Positions 46,560-59,600 of a stretch of DNA of 64,000 nucleotides are shown here, piece by piece. The notes beneath the pieces are model-generated. The model did not search any database and was not told the origin of the DNA. It was given only the letters and a program-made list of their open reading frames with translations. Position 1 is the first letter of the stretch. Every line of letters starts with the position of its first letter. Source of the stretch: Entonaema liquescens (taxonomy: Eukaryota > Ascomycota > Sordariomycetes > Xylariales > Xylariaceae); assembly GCA_902805475.1 (NCBI GenBank), contig CADCSX010000023.1, positions 1,426,001 to 1,490,000 on the forward strand, in the 5' to 3' direction. The position numbers and the translations under genes were made by a program.

Positions 46560-49500
46560 TCACCACAGCTCACACGTCGGCTCCTTGACCGGGCACTTGA
46601 AGCTCTCCCTAAATGCCTTGGAGTTCGCCGTAGTTCCCAACACACGCGCAAACGCCGGCGAGTGCGGGTCCGTGTAGATACGGCGAATAGCTTCCGCCTG
46701 GCGGTTCTTGCCGCACCACCAGTTGGCGTAAAAGACAAAGAAAAGCTGGTCTTGTGTGAAGAAGTCCAACCCGGGGAGGTTTTGATCAGGCGACGTCTCC
46801 GTCCGACTCTTCCACGCTGCGAAAGCTGCTGAAACGCCGCCGGCATCAGCAATGTTCTCTCCCAGGGTAAGTCTGCCGTTGACGTGTAAGAGCTCGCCGT
46901 TGTTGCCCTGGACGGAATAGTTGCCGTATTGTTCCACGAAGCAGTTGGCGCGCTTGTCAAACTCCTGTACTGTGTTGTTTGTCCACCAATCTGTGAAGTT
47001 TCCGTGTTCGTCGTAGTGTCGGCCCGAGTTGTCGAACGCGTGGGAAAGCTCGTGGCCCGCGACTGACGCAAAAGCACCATAGGACACGTAGCTCGGCAAT
47101 TCTAGCTGGAAGACGGGGAACTGCATAATTCCAGCTGGGAAGACGATTTCGTTTCCAACCGGATTGTAATAGGCGTTGACAATGTCAGCTTGCATGCCCC
47201 ACTCGCCATGGTCAACCGGTTTCCCAAGGGCTGACCAAGTCCTATTAGTTTCCCGAGTATTGCTCGATATGGTGTTGTTGAAAAAGGAATCGGTAATCTT
47301 CAACCCGCTGTAGTAAGCTTGCAGCGCATCTGGATTTGTTATATTTGGAGAGGTTGTCGGGAACCCAATTTTCTGATCGATGTTGTTGACCTTGTTCACA
47401 GCCAATTTCTTAACCGAGTCATCCATCCAACTGAGATCATTTAGCTTCGAGATAAACTGCTTCTTGATGTCAAGAATGATCTGGTCGCCGAATTCCTTTG
47501 CTTCATCGGAGAATGTCGCCTCGATATAAAATCGACTCAATATCCAACCTAGAGTAGAATCAACATAGCTGACGCAAGTCTTCCATCGCTCAGTCTTCGT
47601 GTCAGGATCCTATAAGCTGTTAACACTCGCTCTCTTTCAAAATTGGCAGCAAATACATACTCTTCCGGATAGAGTGTTGGAAAAGCGAACAATTGGCTGA
47701 ACTTCAGGTCCTTCGACGTAGGAAGAATATTGGTTCACTAGCTGCCAAATCAAATAGCTTTGCACGGTGGACTTGGAAGTCTTAGACAGAATTTCGGAGA
47801 CATTGCCTAGGAATTCAGGGAACGCCAACAGCATACTGTCTGCCGTGTAATTCTGCGGAGCTAAAGCTTTGACGACAGAGTCTAAGCCGATTGCTGGTCC
47901 GATTTTGCCAACTTCAGCAACTTTAACAATGTTATAGTATTTCTAGCCCGATCAGTTCTGTCCATGCACTTTTTTATAGGAGGTGTGGCCTTGCTTACAG
48001 TGACATCTGACTGATCCTCAGGGGGTGGTGTTGCCGCCGCGATCTTCTTCTCAAGGTCGATAACAGATTGTGCAAGTTGCTTGGCTGATGATTTTGAGGA
48101 GTTGGTCGGAAGGAGGCTAGTGAAAACTTCTCCTAGCATACTTTCATAGGCGCTCACGGTGTCTTTATCCTGATAGTACTCTGGCGAGGGCAACGTAAGC
48201 CCGGCCGGGTATGCTTGGACAATGACCACATCAGGGTTTTTATCATCAGCACCAACAGTAAGGCCTATAAAAGAAGAAACTCCTAATTTCTCGAGGAGCA
48301 GAATAGTATCGCTGAGGGCAGCATAATCAGCCTCTCCAAGTGGCGTATCGCTTCCATCAGCAGGGAAAGACGCAGCAACCTGGTTTATCAAGCCGACTAA
48401 TGGCTCAACACCTACTTTCTGAAGAGCCGCTTCGTCCAAGCATGAATTGTAAGCATCCTGTATCATACGGAAATTTTCCTCGTCGGTAGAGGCAACAATT
48501 TTGATAAGGTTCTGAGGCGAGAAAGAAGAATGCTGGAAAGCCATTAGCCAGATGTAACCAAAAGTTGAGGATTAGACGGTATAGTTCCATCTCCATATAT
48601 CCTTCAGCGTATGTCGTAAGATTAAGAGCTTGAATTCGAATGTTCAGCAGCCATATTTAAAATGCGCTTACCTTTGAAGTAGTCGGGTAAGGGGATTCTA
48701 GAATATGTCTGAGAGTGGTTTGGCCATTTTCAGACATGATAGTCGCTGTCGAATAAGAAGACTTATCCTGCGGAATGTCATGGCGGTTGATGAATCCATC
48801 ACAAACGAGAGTATCGAAGTTTGTGCATGGGTCAATTGTCTTATAGTCCGGGGATAGATTATCTAGTAGTAGAATAAGCTCTTGTTCGCAAATTAGGAAT
48901 TACGGAAATAGACTAACAGAGGATCTCGGACGCTGCGTGAATGCACTATAATAGATGAGGTTAATAATATCCTTTTTCGACCCGATGATGTTTTGGGCTG
49001 CTTTCGAGTAGAGTTACTCTTAAGGGAGCCCCATTACGGGGTCCTGGTTTCCAAGACAAGTTATAAGGGGGGTTATAAACTCGAGAAATTACACATACGG
49101 CCGGTGATAGACACAATGATGAACTCATGCCAGGCTTCCGTCGAGCACGTGACAAGACTATACTACTGTTAGAAAGGGCTCCTAGATGAATGCAATAAAG
49201 TATATAGAATATAGGAAGTTGAGGTTTTTAGCGAAAGATTTGGACTGCGCGGCAAAATTGCAAAAGTGAGGTTACAGTCTCGAGGTCGAATCTGCGCAAC
49301 TGGGGAGGATGAATTCGCGGATGAATGTAAGTTCCTTTCCTTCAAGTCCAAGAATTGCGTAAGGGTATTGCACCTGTCTAATCTAATTGATGGGATACAG
49401 AAGTACAGTAACCATAAAGTTCGAATCCAGTAATGCTGTCGAATGGACGGCTTTCCACGGAATAGGAACAGGAATGAATACAAACTCCGACACACGACAG

Positions 49501-49770
49501 ACCAAAGACGAAATGACAAATTATACTAATACCTAAGAGAAAATACTTACGACCAGATAGAATTAATATTACGATGAAAGCGATGATGAGAAAGGCGCTG
49601 ACGATCAAGGATATCCAACGGCGACGCCTCAAGGTTTTAACCTGATCATTAAGAAGAGCGAGGTCCTCTTCCGTAGTCGTATCCCTTCCGTTCTGGTCGG
49701 CATCGTTATTAGTTGCATCACGAAGCAGGGGTGTCCGCTCGCTATTTGAAAGTTGACTTCGATCGGCCAT
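46560..49770 (-). CDS. M13 family zinc metallopeptidase (neprilysin/endothelin-converting-enzyme-like)
   Basis: Seven exons (49770-49551, 49157-49099, 48945-48918, 48862-48672, 48511-47999, 47942-47661, 47609-46560) join in phase to 780 residues, the usual M13 size. It is a type II membrane protein: a short cytosolic tail, RRRRW, then one helix (about 52-72, ISLIVSAFLIIAFIVILILS). The ectodomain has CLSPA-CIHAASEIL, VNAYYNP, the zinc motif HELSH (617-621) with catalytic Glu618, and the third ligand Glu682 in ENIADAGG, ending with CELW. Many N-x-S/T sites fit glycosylation. It cleaves peptides outside the plasma membrane or in the secretory path. Exon 2's left border is the least sure point; exon 3 is only 28 nt. 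Confidence 0.92.
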
Positions 49771-49944
49771 GGTTGTTGATTAATGACGATGGATTTGAGC
49801 TAAGCGACGACGGTAAACATGCACTCTCGTAAGAGTACCCCCAATCCGATATCCGTAGAAGAAACCAACTACAGCATAGCACAACGAACTACCTATGTAA
49901 TAGCGGGTTGTACATGTCCGTTGTTACGAAGTCGTTACAAATAG

Positions 49945-49985
49945 TAATAAATGAATAAATGAATAAACGAATAAACGAATAAACG
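49945..49985. repeat. AATAAAYG octamer repeat, about five copies
   Basis: Tandem AATAAATG then AATAAACG units about 175 bases upstream of the M13 peptidase start. Confidence 0.8.
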
Positions 49986-52900
49986 TAGATATGTATGAGA
50001 TAATGAAGTGACGTTTAGAAGAGCTGGGTGTTTTAGGTGGTAAACGGAAAAAGACAAGACAAAATCCATGGCGGCTGGTTGACGGAGTAGCAGACAGACT
50101 CCATACCCTAAGCCCGAATGGGACGTGGACTGCCTAATTTCTGGGGTAGCTACTGTACTTTGTTCATCACGAATACTAGCATCTGATTGGTTCGTATCGC
50201 GTTACTATGAGCTAGCACGCGGAAGCTTACCCTAGCATGCCCAGACTGCCGAAAAGGGGTATGTGGAGCCAGCTGATGGGCTGACAGGAACGCACCAAAC
50301 GCACCACACCATGTCCACCCCATTCGCATTCACTAACATCGATCACCTTTCATCATCATCGTCAATTTTGAAACTATTATCATGAGTCAACTCAACCTAA
50401 GCATTTATTGCGAGACGGTTTTCACTATTAGATCATCATATCTCAAACTCGGGGCAGATCAAATGATCATCTCGAATGCATCTCGTGTATGAATGAGAGT
50501 ACCACAGCCCACTGATTAGATGTGTCTCAAATGGCGAATATTGAGTAGCCCTTCAACAATACTCTTAATTGTCATTTTTAAGAAGACACTATTAAACTAT
50601 CTTCACGGGGGGGACCTTTACGACCGATAAATCCTCAGTCTAAGAATTGCGTGTTGATGTGTCAACATACAAACATGCTACCCAGTGTGAATGGTTAAGT
50701 AATAGCATCATGCGTATTTATATGTTTAGCTATGCTAAGAAGAAGGAAAAGAAATAAAGGAGAATTCTCTATAGAAACATCAGCCTATGGCTATATTCTC
50801 TGACTAGGCTTTGCATTTCATATGTTGGCTTATTTCCAGACTACCTAGCTACTTTGACATAGATAGTATGCATTGTTATCAAGCATCTAGCAACCTCAGA
50901 ATCATATAGCGAACTCGTATCAAAGACGTACAATTTGATAGCTCATCACTCAAGAGGTTCACTCGGCGATGAGTATTCGTATATTTCGCGGAATCCGCCA
51001 AGTCTTGTCGATGACGGCTTCGGGGTGTCCAAGTGGTAAATGTAGACCCCTCCTGAAGATCTATAGCCGTCAGGTTGAATACTTGTAGCTGTAGAATCAC
51101 TATAAGGGTATATTTATTCCAAGTCCATTCAACGCACTTTCCTCTCATAGTAGGCTTTGATTGCTCGCTTAAGTTGGCCGTAACACAATAAAAAACAAGA
51201 TGAGACTTAACTATCTCATTACAGCCATAAGCTTCCATAAGACTACTTGATATCTAAGATAGACGTGAATGTCTCATAATCGCAACGTTGCTGAAGTTGT
51301 CATACACGAGGTTAAACATTACGTAAGTTCATACAAGGCGAAAACTATGTGTTAAGCCTAATGGATAGTCTCTAAAAATAGTAGATGCTTGTCTCTCGAA
51401 ACTTGTTACTTATTCGGGACCTTTCCAATTCTCAACCCATTCAGACATAAATCCCACCCATTGATACTCATCTTAGAGATACGCCTCGTTAAGCTAGATT
51501 GCTGTGGTAACTTCTTTTAAGACTTTTAGTCAGGATTCACTTACGGTAAGAATTTGCTAATAGCCTGTCAAGCTTTACTCTGCTAACTAACCCCTATTGC
51601 TAGATTTATGGACAAGAATATATAACCCAAAATGTACCAATCGAAAGACGTCTAAAATGGGAATTATAATGTGAACGAAGTCATGGATTAGTCCCCTAAA
51701 ATCTACTTGAGTTCTTTCTGTACCTAGGCAAGTCCGTGTCCATCCGTGGACCCTATGGGGTTATACTCTGGCCCTTCTCTACCCCCCTTTCACTCTTCCC
51801 GCACCATGACGACGTTGCATCGTGATTTAAAATCCATGTAGTCCAATAAAATACGATCCCGAAAAAAACGTCTACGTCGTGAACCCAACAGCCTATGCCC
51901 GAGACGTCATTTCGCACCCCTAGAAAGCCGAAGCAAACATCGTAACAGTGAAGCTTTCTCCCTGTTTGCGGAGACCCGTCCGCTGCAATTACAGACTGGT
52001 AACCTCACTCAGGGGCCGCGGTATCACAGCGCCCGAGTACTAGTCTAGATAGCCTCGCCATCCTTGTATAGCCTCGTATAGTCGGACTGAGACAGCGCAC
52101 TTACCGTGAAAACACCGACTGGACATACATAAGCGTCCTGCGGGCCAAGGCATGCCGTGCACTTGACGTCCTGTCGGAGCTATTTTGACGTCGGGAGACA
52201 CCTGACGTGGAATAGCATGTGGCTATCAGTCCACTCTCCCACAATCCTTCAATGTCGAAGCAACCCTACATCGTAGTCCCTGGGCTGTGATACGCAAATC
52301 GTAACGTACCGTCACTGAAATCACACATGAAGGGTTATGGGGGGTATCAATATAGACTCTTTTACTGACTTTGTCCTGACCGACTGGCTGACATGACCCC
52401 GCGGGGAGAGCGGATGGGAATTTCCCGCGTGGAGAGCAGTAGAAGCAGAAAGCTTACATATATACGTCAATGGCTTGCCTAGAAGGGTCTACAAGGAGCA
52501 GGCTACTTCATATTACTGTCTAAGCATCTTACCCTATGGACGATCTTGCTAAACCACGAGGGAAGCTAGGCCTACTTCGTTGGGCTGTTGGATATTGCCT
52601 TTAAGTTTACTGGTATGTATATCGTCAGACCCTAGACACGATGTTGGCTTGTAGGGTATTGGATATGCAGCTACGCTTGAAGCTATGTACGGCTCAAGAG
52701 CACAATCTCGACTGATAAGGGGCAAGCCACTTAACCATAGTGTTATGTCGTGCGACGCTGGCGATGGCTTTCGGCCTCCACATGCGCTGCACATGCAGTC
52801 CAACTATCTTGGAAGTACAAAGTGCGGATCGGAATGGGTAGGAGCGAATAAAAGCCCATGTATTCCCGTTGGTTTTCATCTCGCTATCTATCATGACGGG

Positions 52901-53420
52901 AAACGATCGGTGTGGAAATTCTCAGTAACACCCCGAGAAACCGGAGTGAGACACGTAGATCGTGTGTAACGACCTTTTGGGTAAAAAGAAGAAAGAAGAA
53001 AAAACCGTAACGGTGAGAATTCGCGCCATACCTACTTTCTATTAGCCTACGATTTGATCGAATATCGACGAAGCAGATCGTGGGAAAAGCTGATGGTCAC
53101 GCGAAGGACAGCGTAGCAGCAGCCCTAGGGGAGCTTCTCTAAACCGCTTTGAGTGTTGTCCGTGTAGAAGAAAAAGCCTATTTTAGTTCTCCGTAGGCGG
53201 GTAAGTGGATAATGACCTGATTCATGCTGTACCGTCCCTACCGTCCCAGGTGGCTGGGATGTAATCCGTAGAGAGAACAGATTCAGTGGGCCTTGGGTAG
53301 ACGCTATTCTCAGCTGTCCGTTGAAAAAAGACTGCCGGGGCGCAAGCGAGAAAAGGGAAAGGGTTAACTTGGTCGGCAAGTTTTCCGTGAGGGAAGCAAA
53401 TCCGTGCTAAAGAGCCATGT

Positions 53421-53442
53421 CCATCCCATCCCATCCCATCCC
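53421..53442. repeat. CCATC pentamer repeat, four copies
   Basis: Four tandem CCATC units and a partial fifth. Confidence 0.8.
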
Positions 53443-55979
53443 GTACCTAATATCCACACACATACCTACATACATAGCATATTATAGTTACTTAGGTAGT
53501 TAGTAACTAAGCCACAGTTCTCTTCGTTTCGAGGGTGTAGTATGTACAGAGACGCCTGACAGAAATCCATTACTAATATTGGTTCTCATATTTTCTGTCA
53601 TATTTTTAACGTATCCGTGTCTTGGCTTGGTCGTTTAATGTTTCCCGCGTGAAGGCATTTATTGGAGGCGTAAGAAGATCTTCAAATGATTTTAATCAGG
53701 AAATGCCAACTCCAAATTAAATTCCAAGTCGAATATTTTTGTTAGTGAGTGTCGTGATTCTGATGCCGGCTAAGCGGGGCTCTCTGTATTAGAGAGAGAG
53801 GTCTAAGACAATGCTTTATCAGCATTCGCCAATGTTTTTTTTTCCTTTCTTTTGATGTTGGACGCTAAAGATAATATTTGATCCATATTGATCCATTAAC
53901 ACGTATATAGAAGGCGGGAGGACCCTTAATCTCCGGGACGGATTATTATATACAACGCGAAGTCCGGGTTTGTATAGTTAAGTGAACAAAGCCGAAAAAA
54001 AAGCTGTCAAGGTATGTCATCCTCTTGTAATTGCTTCGACCGTTAATATCTTCCATTGGTTCGTAGCGATAAGAATTACTTTCGGTTCACAACATCATTG
54101 ATAGGTTAAGGAGTTATGTGCGATGTCACGCGAACTGAGACACATTTCGTCATCTTGAAACAGTTTTCCGTTGAATGGGGGGGTTTATGTTTATGCCTTA
54201 CTGTAGTTAGATGTTGTATAACAAGTGACATGCGTTGTATGCGTTGAATGCGTTGAAGGTTTGAAACAATTGGAGAGTTTGAAAATGAGGATCGAATTCT
54301 TTAATGCCATACCATATAAAGAATACTGATCATACAGTAAGCTGCATTTGAAGCTTATACCGCTATTACAGAAGTTAAGCAATTTTTTTTTGCGATGGTG
54401 CAATTAGGGAATATGGTGTTATCATATTAACATAACATTTACGAAGTAATTTATTTTGAGCTATCGATATCTTGATAATGTTACCAACGATTCGCTACTT
54501 GGATTTTATGATTTTTACCACTAAGCCACTCCGCCCGACTTGCGCTATATTATGGCACCCGGTACATAGAATGTCAAAACCCGTGTTAGGAAATTTGCGA
54601 TTGCGAGTGCGCTCTTCATCGGGATCGGCAACGGTAGTAGCTAGCGGCAGCAATCGTAACGGCAACTTTGGTGGTACATAACCCGTAATACCAGTAACCA
54701 TCAAGAAAACAAAAAATTTTTTTTTTATGTCAACAACATTTAGGTAACAAAACAAACCGCTACTAATAAACATTGGTTCCATTTACGCTCTAGCATACAT
54801 ATAGATTCCAGTCCAGCATAGATTCCCGACGGACAATCTCATCCGGTAACTAGCAACCGTGCAACAAATTATAAAATTCCATGCGGGTGAGATGACGTAC
54901 ACAATGCAATGACGCACTTGGCTCATGTTCGTACTACCCTAAGTAGGTACTCATGTACCTTCTGCGGCCCTGCATTTGCATCTGCCATCTGCCATTTGGA
55001 GAATAAACTCCAGATAATCCCATCCCCCTTTTTTTGAACTTTACCTTATTGAGTCGAATGAGCAACTTCATATGAAAAGATGGGAAAGTTTCAATGCTCC
55101 TAATATTTGATATCTTATAGTGACAAGACTATCAAAATCTACCACCCCCTCTTCTTTTTGCCTCACTTAAAAAAGACTAGCACAACTGCCTGCATGGCTA
55201 CGTGCGTAGTAGTTATTAATAGTTGCGTTTACTATAACTAGAAGGTTGGGTCGACGAGAGCTAGGGTCGGGAAGATCGTGAAAGTATTCGTCCGGTCAAG
55301 ACTCCAACCCCCCACCCCCTATTTACGTAGGTGACTTTTTATACCATAGCATTATACATAACATACATAGCATACATGTACTCGCGCCTGACCGCTCATT
55401 ATTTCCTATCGACAAAGGACGAATTATCAAGTATTCAATGACATAATCTTGCGTCGGTACGTAGTATATTCGGGGTCACGTTGGTTAATACCTTAGGGTA
55501 TTTTATCATTTATTAGGTATTTTGTTGATAACAGAGATCAATATTTGATTATTTTGATGTCTTGTACACATACAAAAAGATCATCACGGTACGTCGATTA
55601 CCTTACCTACCATAATTCCAAGGTGCATAAGCAATAAGAAACCCCATCTCACGCGAGCGGGTTACAAAAATAAAATAAAGTCTTTTTTAATATCCGCCAC
55701 CTTCGCTCGGAGCTATCCTAGCTGGCTGGCAGCGTAACTTGGCAAAAACCCTTCACGAATTCGTAGCGAGGCGAGGTCACATGAGAGAATGGAGGGCTAG
55801 TCAACTGCGCAGCTGAGAGGTAAGAGTGGGTGCGGTTGTCAAGTGGTTAAATGGGATTGTGTTCTTTTCAGGGTTCGGGGCTGTGGGCTGTAAATGAAGA
55901 ATTGACGATCCAAGGCATGCGAGAGTTGGAAGAATTGGCTCCCTCGGCTGGGCGGGGAAACAGATTACCATTGCGCCGT

Positions 55980-56024
55980 AACCCTGTTAATCCTGTTAAC
56001 CCTGTTAACCTTGTCAACCCTGCT
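55980..56024. repeat. 9-bp repeat (AACCCTGTT), five degenerate copies
   Basis: Five consecutive 9-base units differing at one or two positions; read on the plus strand in one frame they would give repeated Asn-Pro-Val. Confidence 0.75.
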
Positions 56025-56645
56025 AAGGGTACTGCTAAGGTACACTACTAAGGGTACTTAGGTACGCGGTTAAGGGTACCTTTTTTTGTAGCGTCGTTGG
56101 TTTTGATTGGGTACAATGAGTCCAAGAGATGCAATTATGAACGTGGACATACAACCCACCTGCCTTGTTCCCCCCTAACTAAATCAATAACCAGTCAAAA
56201 ATCCTCATGCCTGCATTTTAATTTTTTAGTGTACCCGCTGTATGGATGTACCGATGCAACTTTCAAGCTCTCTGTGTCTCTCCCTTCCCCCCTTCCCGCC
56301 TGATGTTGCTGCCAGTTTAGCCAGTGGGAATGTAGAGCATAATCGTTATTCGCTTTGCTGCTAATTACATGTATTTCCTCTTAACTCGCCTACCCTAAAA
56401 CAAATTGCCAACCGAGCTGAAGTAAGAAACAATAAAAAATAATACGGTGAAAAAGAATCTTTTTTTCTGTCCTTGTCGCCGCCACTAGCAATTTTAGATC
56501 TTTTAAGTAGTTTATTTGACATACGTACGCTACTATATTTCAGCTTATACGCCACGAAGCCCGAAATCGAAGATAGTCCGTATCAATTGCTTAGCGAAAA
56601 ACACTGTCTGACGTAGATAGTGACCCAACCGGCCGCTGACTAGCG

Positions 56646-59600
56646 ATGAGCCTTGCAATCGACACAAGGCAATGCCACTTACCGGTTTTGATCTGTCCTA
56701 GCCGAAAAGAATCACATCCTTATTCTTCACTATCACTGTCACCCAACCAACATACGGCAATTCAAACACCTGTTCTCCGTCGTATGCTGTCTAAATTCTC
56801 CTTTTACCGACGAATACCTTTTGAATTAGACGGAGCGGATGCCGAGATCACGAGTACGTAGTGAGACCCGTCCCCGATACTGCCGCATGGGGGCGCCGTG
56901 AACGAGGAATGCCATCTCATCACCAATACTCAACCCTGGACGAACCACGTAACCGTAACCTCAACACGCTGTCGCCCTCCCCTTCCCCTGGCTATGACAC
57001 TAATATTTTTCAACCATTGAATATCGAGAAACAGGATAGTCCTACCGGGACTAGTTTCTCTGAAGATATTTCCGGTTCCATGCGAAACTCGCCAACCAGC
57101 GCGGTAGGGCCAACGAATCCCGATGCACCCTGGCTAACACTCGCTTCTTCAAGTGTAGACCACATTAATTTGCGAGGTGATGGTGGTGGTGGTGGTGGAT
57201 TAGACGCTGTCGGTATTGAAAAATCCCGGCCCGTCTCTGAAGATGTGCAATTGGAAAATGATGAACTGCGGCAAGGAAACACTGGAGCTGTTGGTACGGG
57301 CGCGAGGAGTAAAGATAGTAGGGATGCTAGCAATGCAGAGAGTTCGTCCAAGATATTAGAAAATAAACGGTCTATTATCGAGTACCGGGCGCGGCTTGCG
57401 AGGGAAATGGAACGCCGGGAATATGCCGCTCGAGGTTCCCCTCACCTTCGAGAAATATATCGGAGAAGACACGCATCTCGCCTATTAAGGAAGAATCCAC
57501 CAGCACTACACCTTCGCCGACAACTAGTTCTGATGTTCCGACTGCTTCGAGCGAATCTAATAGGACAGTCCGTGGTGGCATGACTCCTGGATTTACGGCT
57601 CGAACGCCGTCATACCCTTTTCCACGTATGGGAACCCCCAATTTTACTTCTACTTATCTACAGAATGTTTTTGGTCAGCAATCTCAAACCGGCGTCGTGA
57701 ACGCGGCCGGCGCACAGTTTGGTAGTTTTGTACTACATGACCAGTTAAGATCAGACCCCTCATCCCCGGCATCTGCCATGACTTTTTTACCTACCGGAGT
57801 TACTACTAAGTCCTCGAATCTTGACTTTCCTACGCCTAATCTTTATGATTTAACATTGATGCTCTCGGCGGAGCCCGGCTTGGAGGCTTGGTGGAATACT
57901 GTTGTCCAGATTATGACCGGATATTATAAGGCCGAGAGGGTAACACTTTCCGTCCCAGCTGACCCGACAGACGTTGAGAATGTGCCGTGGGGACAAAAAG
58001 CCACTTATAATGCTTTAGAAGAAGATGACTTGAGCATGGGATACTTCGCGAAGGAGACTAGCCTTATCGCTAAGAGTGTAGGTGACCAGTCCGAACCTGT
58101 GCCGAGTTATGAGGCGCCTCCCAAGGATGATAAGCCTATACGGCCGGCGATCCAGAACCGGCATTCTTTTACAGCTTATGAAAATAAGAGGGACAGTGGA
58201 GAAATAGATAAGGAACAGGTCTCTGGCCCCAGTTCTCAGCGACCGGGTCAGATGAGAAGGAGTAAAAGTTATTATCCACAACAAGACCCGGCCTCGCCTC
58301 ATCCTGCATTAAACAGACAGGCGCTCGAGGAGCATGATGCTATCGAAGAGCAGCAGCCCGTTCCGACGTGGGAGGCGAAGCTGGAGCCTAAGCGGGAGGT
58401 GAAAGGTCGACTTCTTCCGGTATTGCAAGGCCTTGATTTTGAAGCAGATCCGCTTATTGATCACAATGGTATCACTCGAGTTGTCGAGCGAGGCAAAGTG
58501 ATTGCTCTAACTCGCACATACCCCTATCTCGATCCAGCTTCCGAAGAGAAGCAACAGCCCCTAAGAGTAGCAAGCCTATCCCACCGGAAGAGCCTCGGAA
58601 ATTACCACCAAGGAAACCTATCAGGACCGAATCCCAAACGAAACTATCTTCGTTATTAGCAAATGCGAGCGCGCCCCGACCTCTAAATCGAAATTTTAAA
58701 TCGCTGTCGACAGCTAGTTTATTCTCAGCCCTGGATGATATTCCGCCGCGACCTCCTACTCCGAAATACGAAGAATATGAACAAGCACCTCCCTCGCCGT
58801 GGTCTCAATCACCTGCGCCTTCACCTGCCGTCCGAGCCGACCCCTCAGAAAATCCCTTTTTTACAGACGCTGTAGTTGACGAAGAGTCGTTCAGTCCTGG
58901 GCCGAGTCCGCAAGATTATGCCTCGACGCAGCCTCCCGAGACCATCGGTGTCGATAACTCTTGGACTGTTCTTCATGTTCCACTTAATCATATCCTCCTT
59001 TCAAAACCACCTCAAAAATTCAAGTTAGATCCCTCCGTGTTAGAACAGAAGGCTTCCCAGCGGGGCCATGGCGACCCGAGTGTAAGCTCTGCTATGTTAC
59101 ATGAGCGGCCATCTACCGAGGAATTAGCCAAGAAGAACAAACATTTGCCTATTGCGATATTGTCGATCTTAACCCCTATTATACCCTATCCCTCCAATTT
59201 ACGCCACTCTCTTGAACACCTGGCACCTCATTTAGCAGCGACCTTCTCCCTTTGTCGACACTATTCAACACTCGAAACCGAAGTGATGGGTCTTCATCGA
59301 AAGAGACCCTCTACTAGTGGCTTTGGTGCTATTGGTCCTGATGGTCGACCAGTAGCGGACCCTGTCATGCTTGCTCATTTTAATGCTGCGACACCTGAAG
59401 ATGTGTCTCAGCGCTCGGCTACCGGGAGTCTTACTAGTCCTAGCGAATATTCGGGCCCATCCCGAAGTATTAATGCTTCACCTAGCGGAACGCCGCTTTG
59501 GGACACTAGCTCTTTTGGATTAGTCGTCGACAGGCGTACCGCTGGTACCAGCCCCGGCCAACTGGGAGGCGATAGCTATTTCAGTTCAGTCCCTAAGAAT

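Larger units (their letters stand above)
49771..56645. other. 6.9-kb spacer without recognisable genes
   Basis: The longest gene-free stretch, between two divergent genes (M13 peptidase and hybrid kinase). All open frames are under ~120 codons, with no conserved motifs or plausible splice chains. I checked for tRNA A/B boxes and 5S-like sequence and saw none. Simple repeats: AATAAAYG at about 49945-49985, CCATC at 53421-53442, and AACCCTGTT at 55980-56024. Composition is ordinary, not the near-pure A/T of the TIR element. Confidence 0.4.

Noticed and set aside
49414..49426. AGTTCGAATCC, close to a tRNA B box
   Set aside because: No A box, no acceptor-stem pairing at the right distance, and it lies inside the first intron of the M13 peptidase.
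52549..52969. Overlapping open frames on both strands in the 6.9-kb spacer
   Set aside because: Ordinary composition, no motif, no splice partner.
55851..56051. 66-codon frame with repeated Asn-Pro-Val
   Set aside because: The repeat is simply the 9-bp tandem array read in one frame; no other coding sign.
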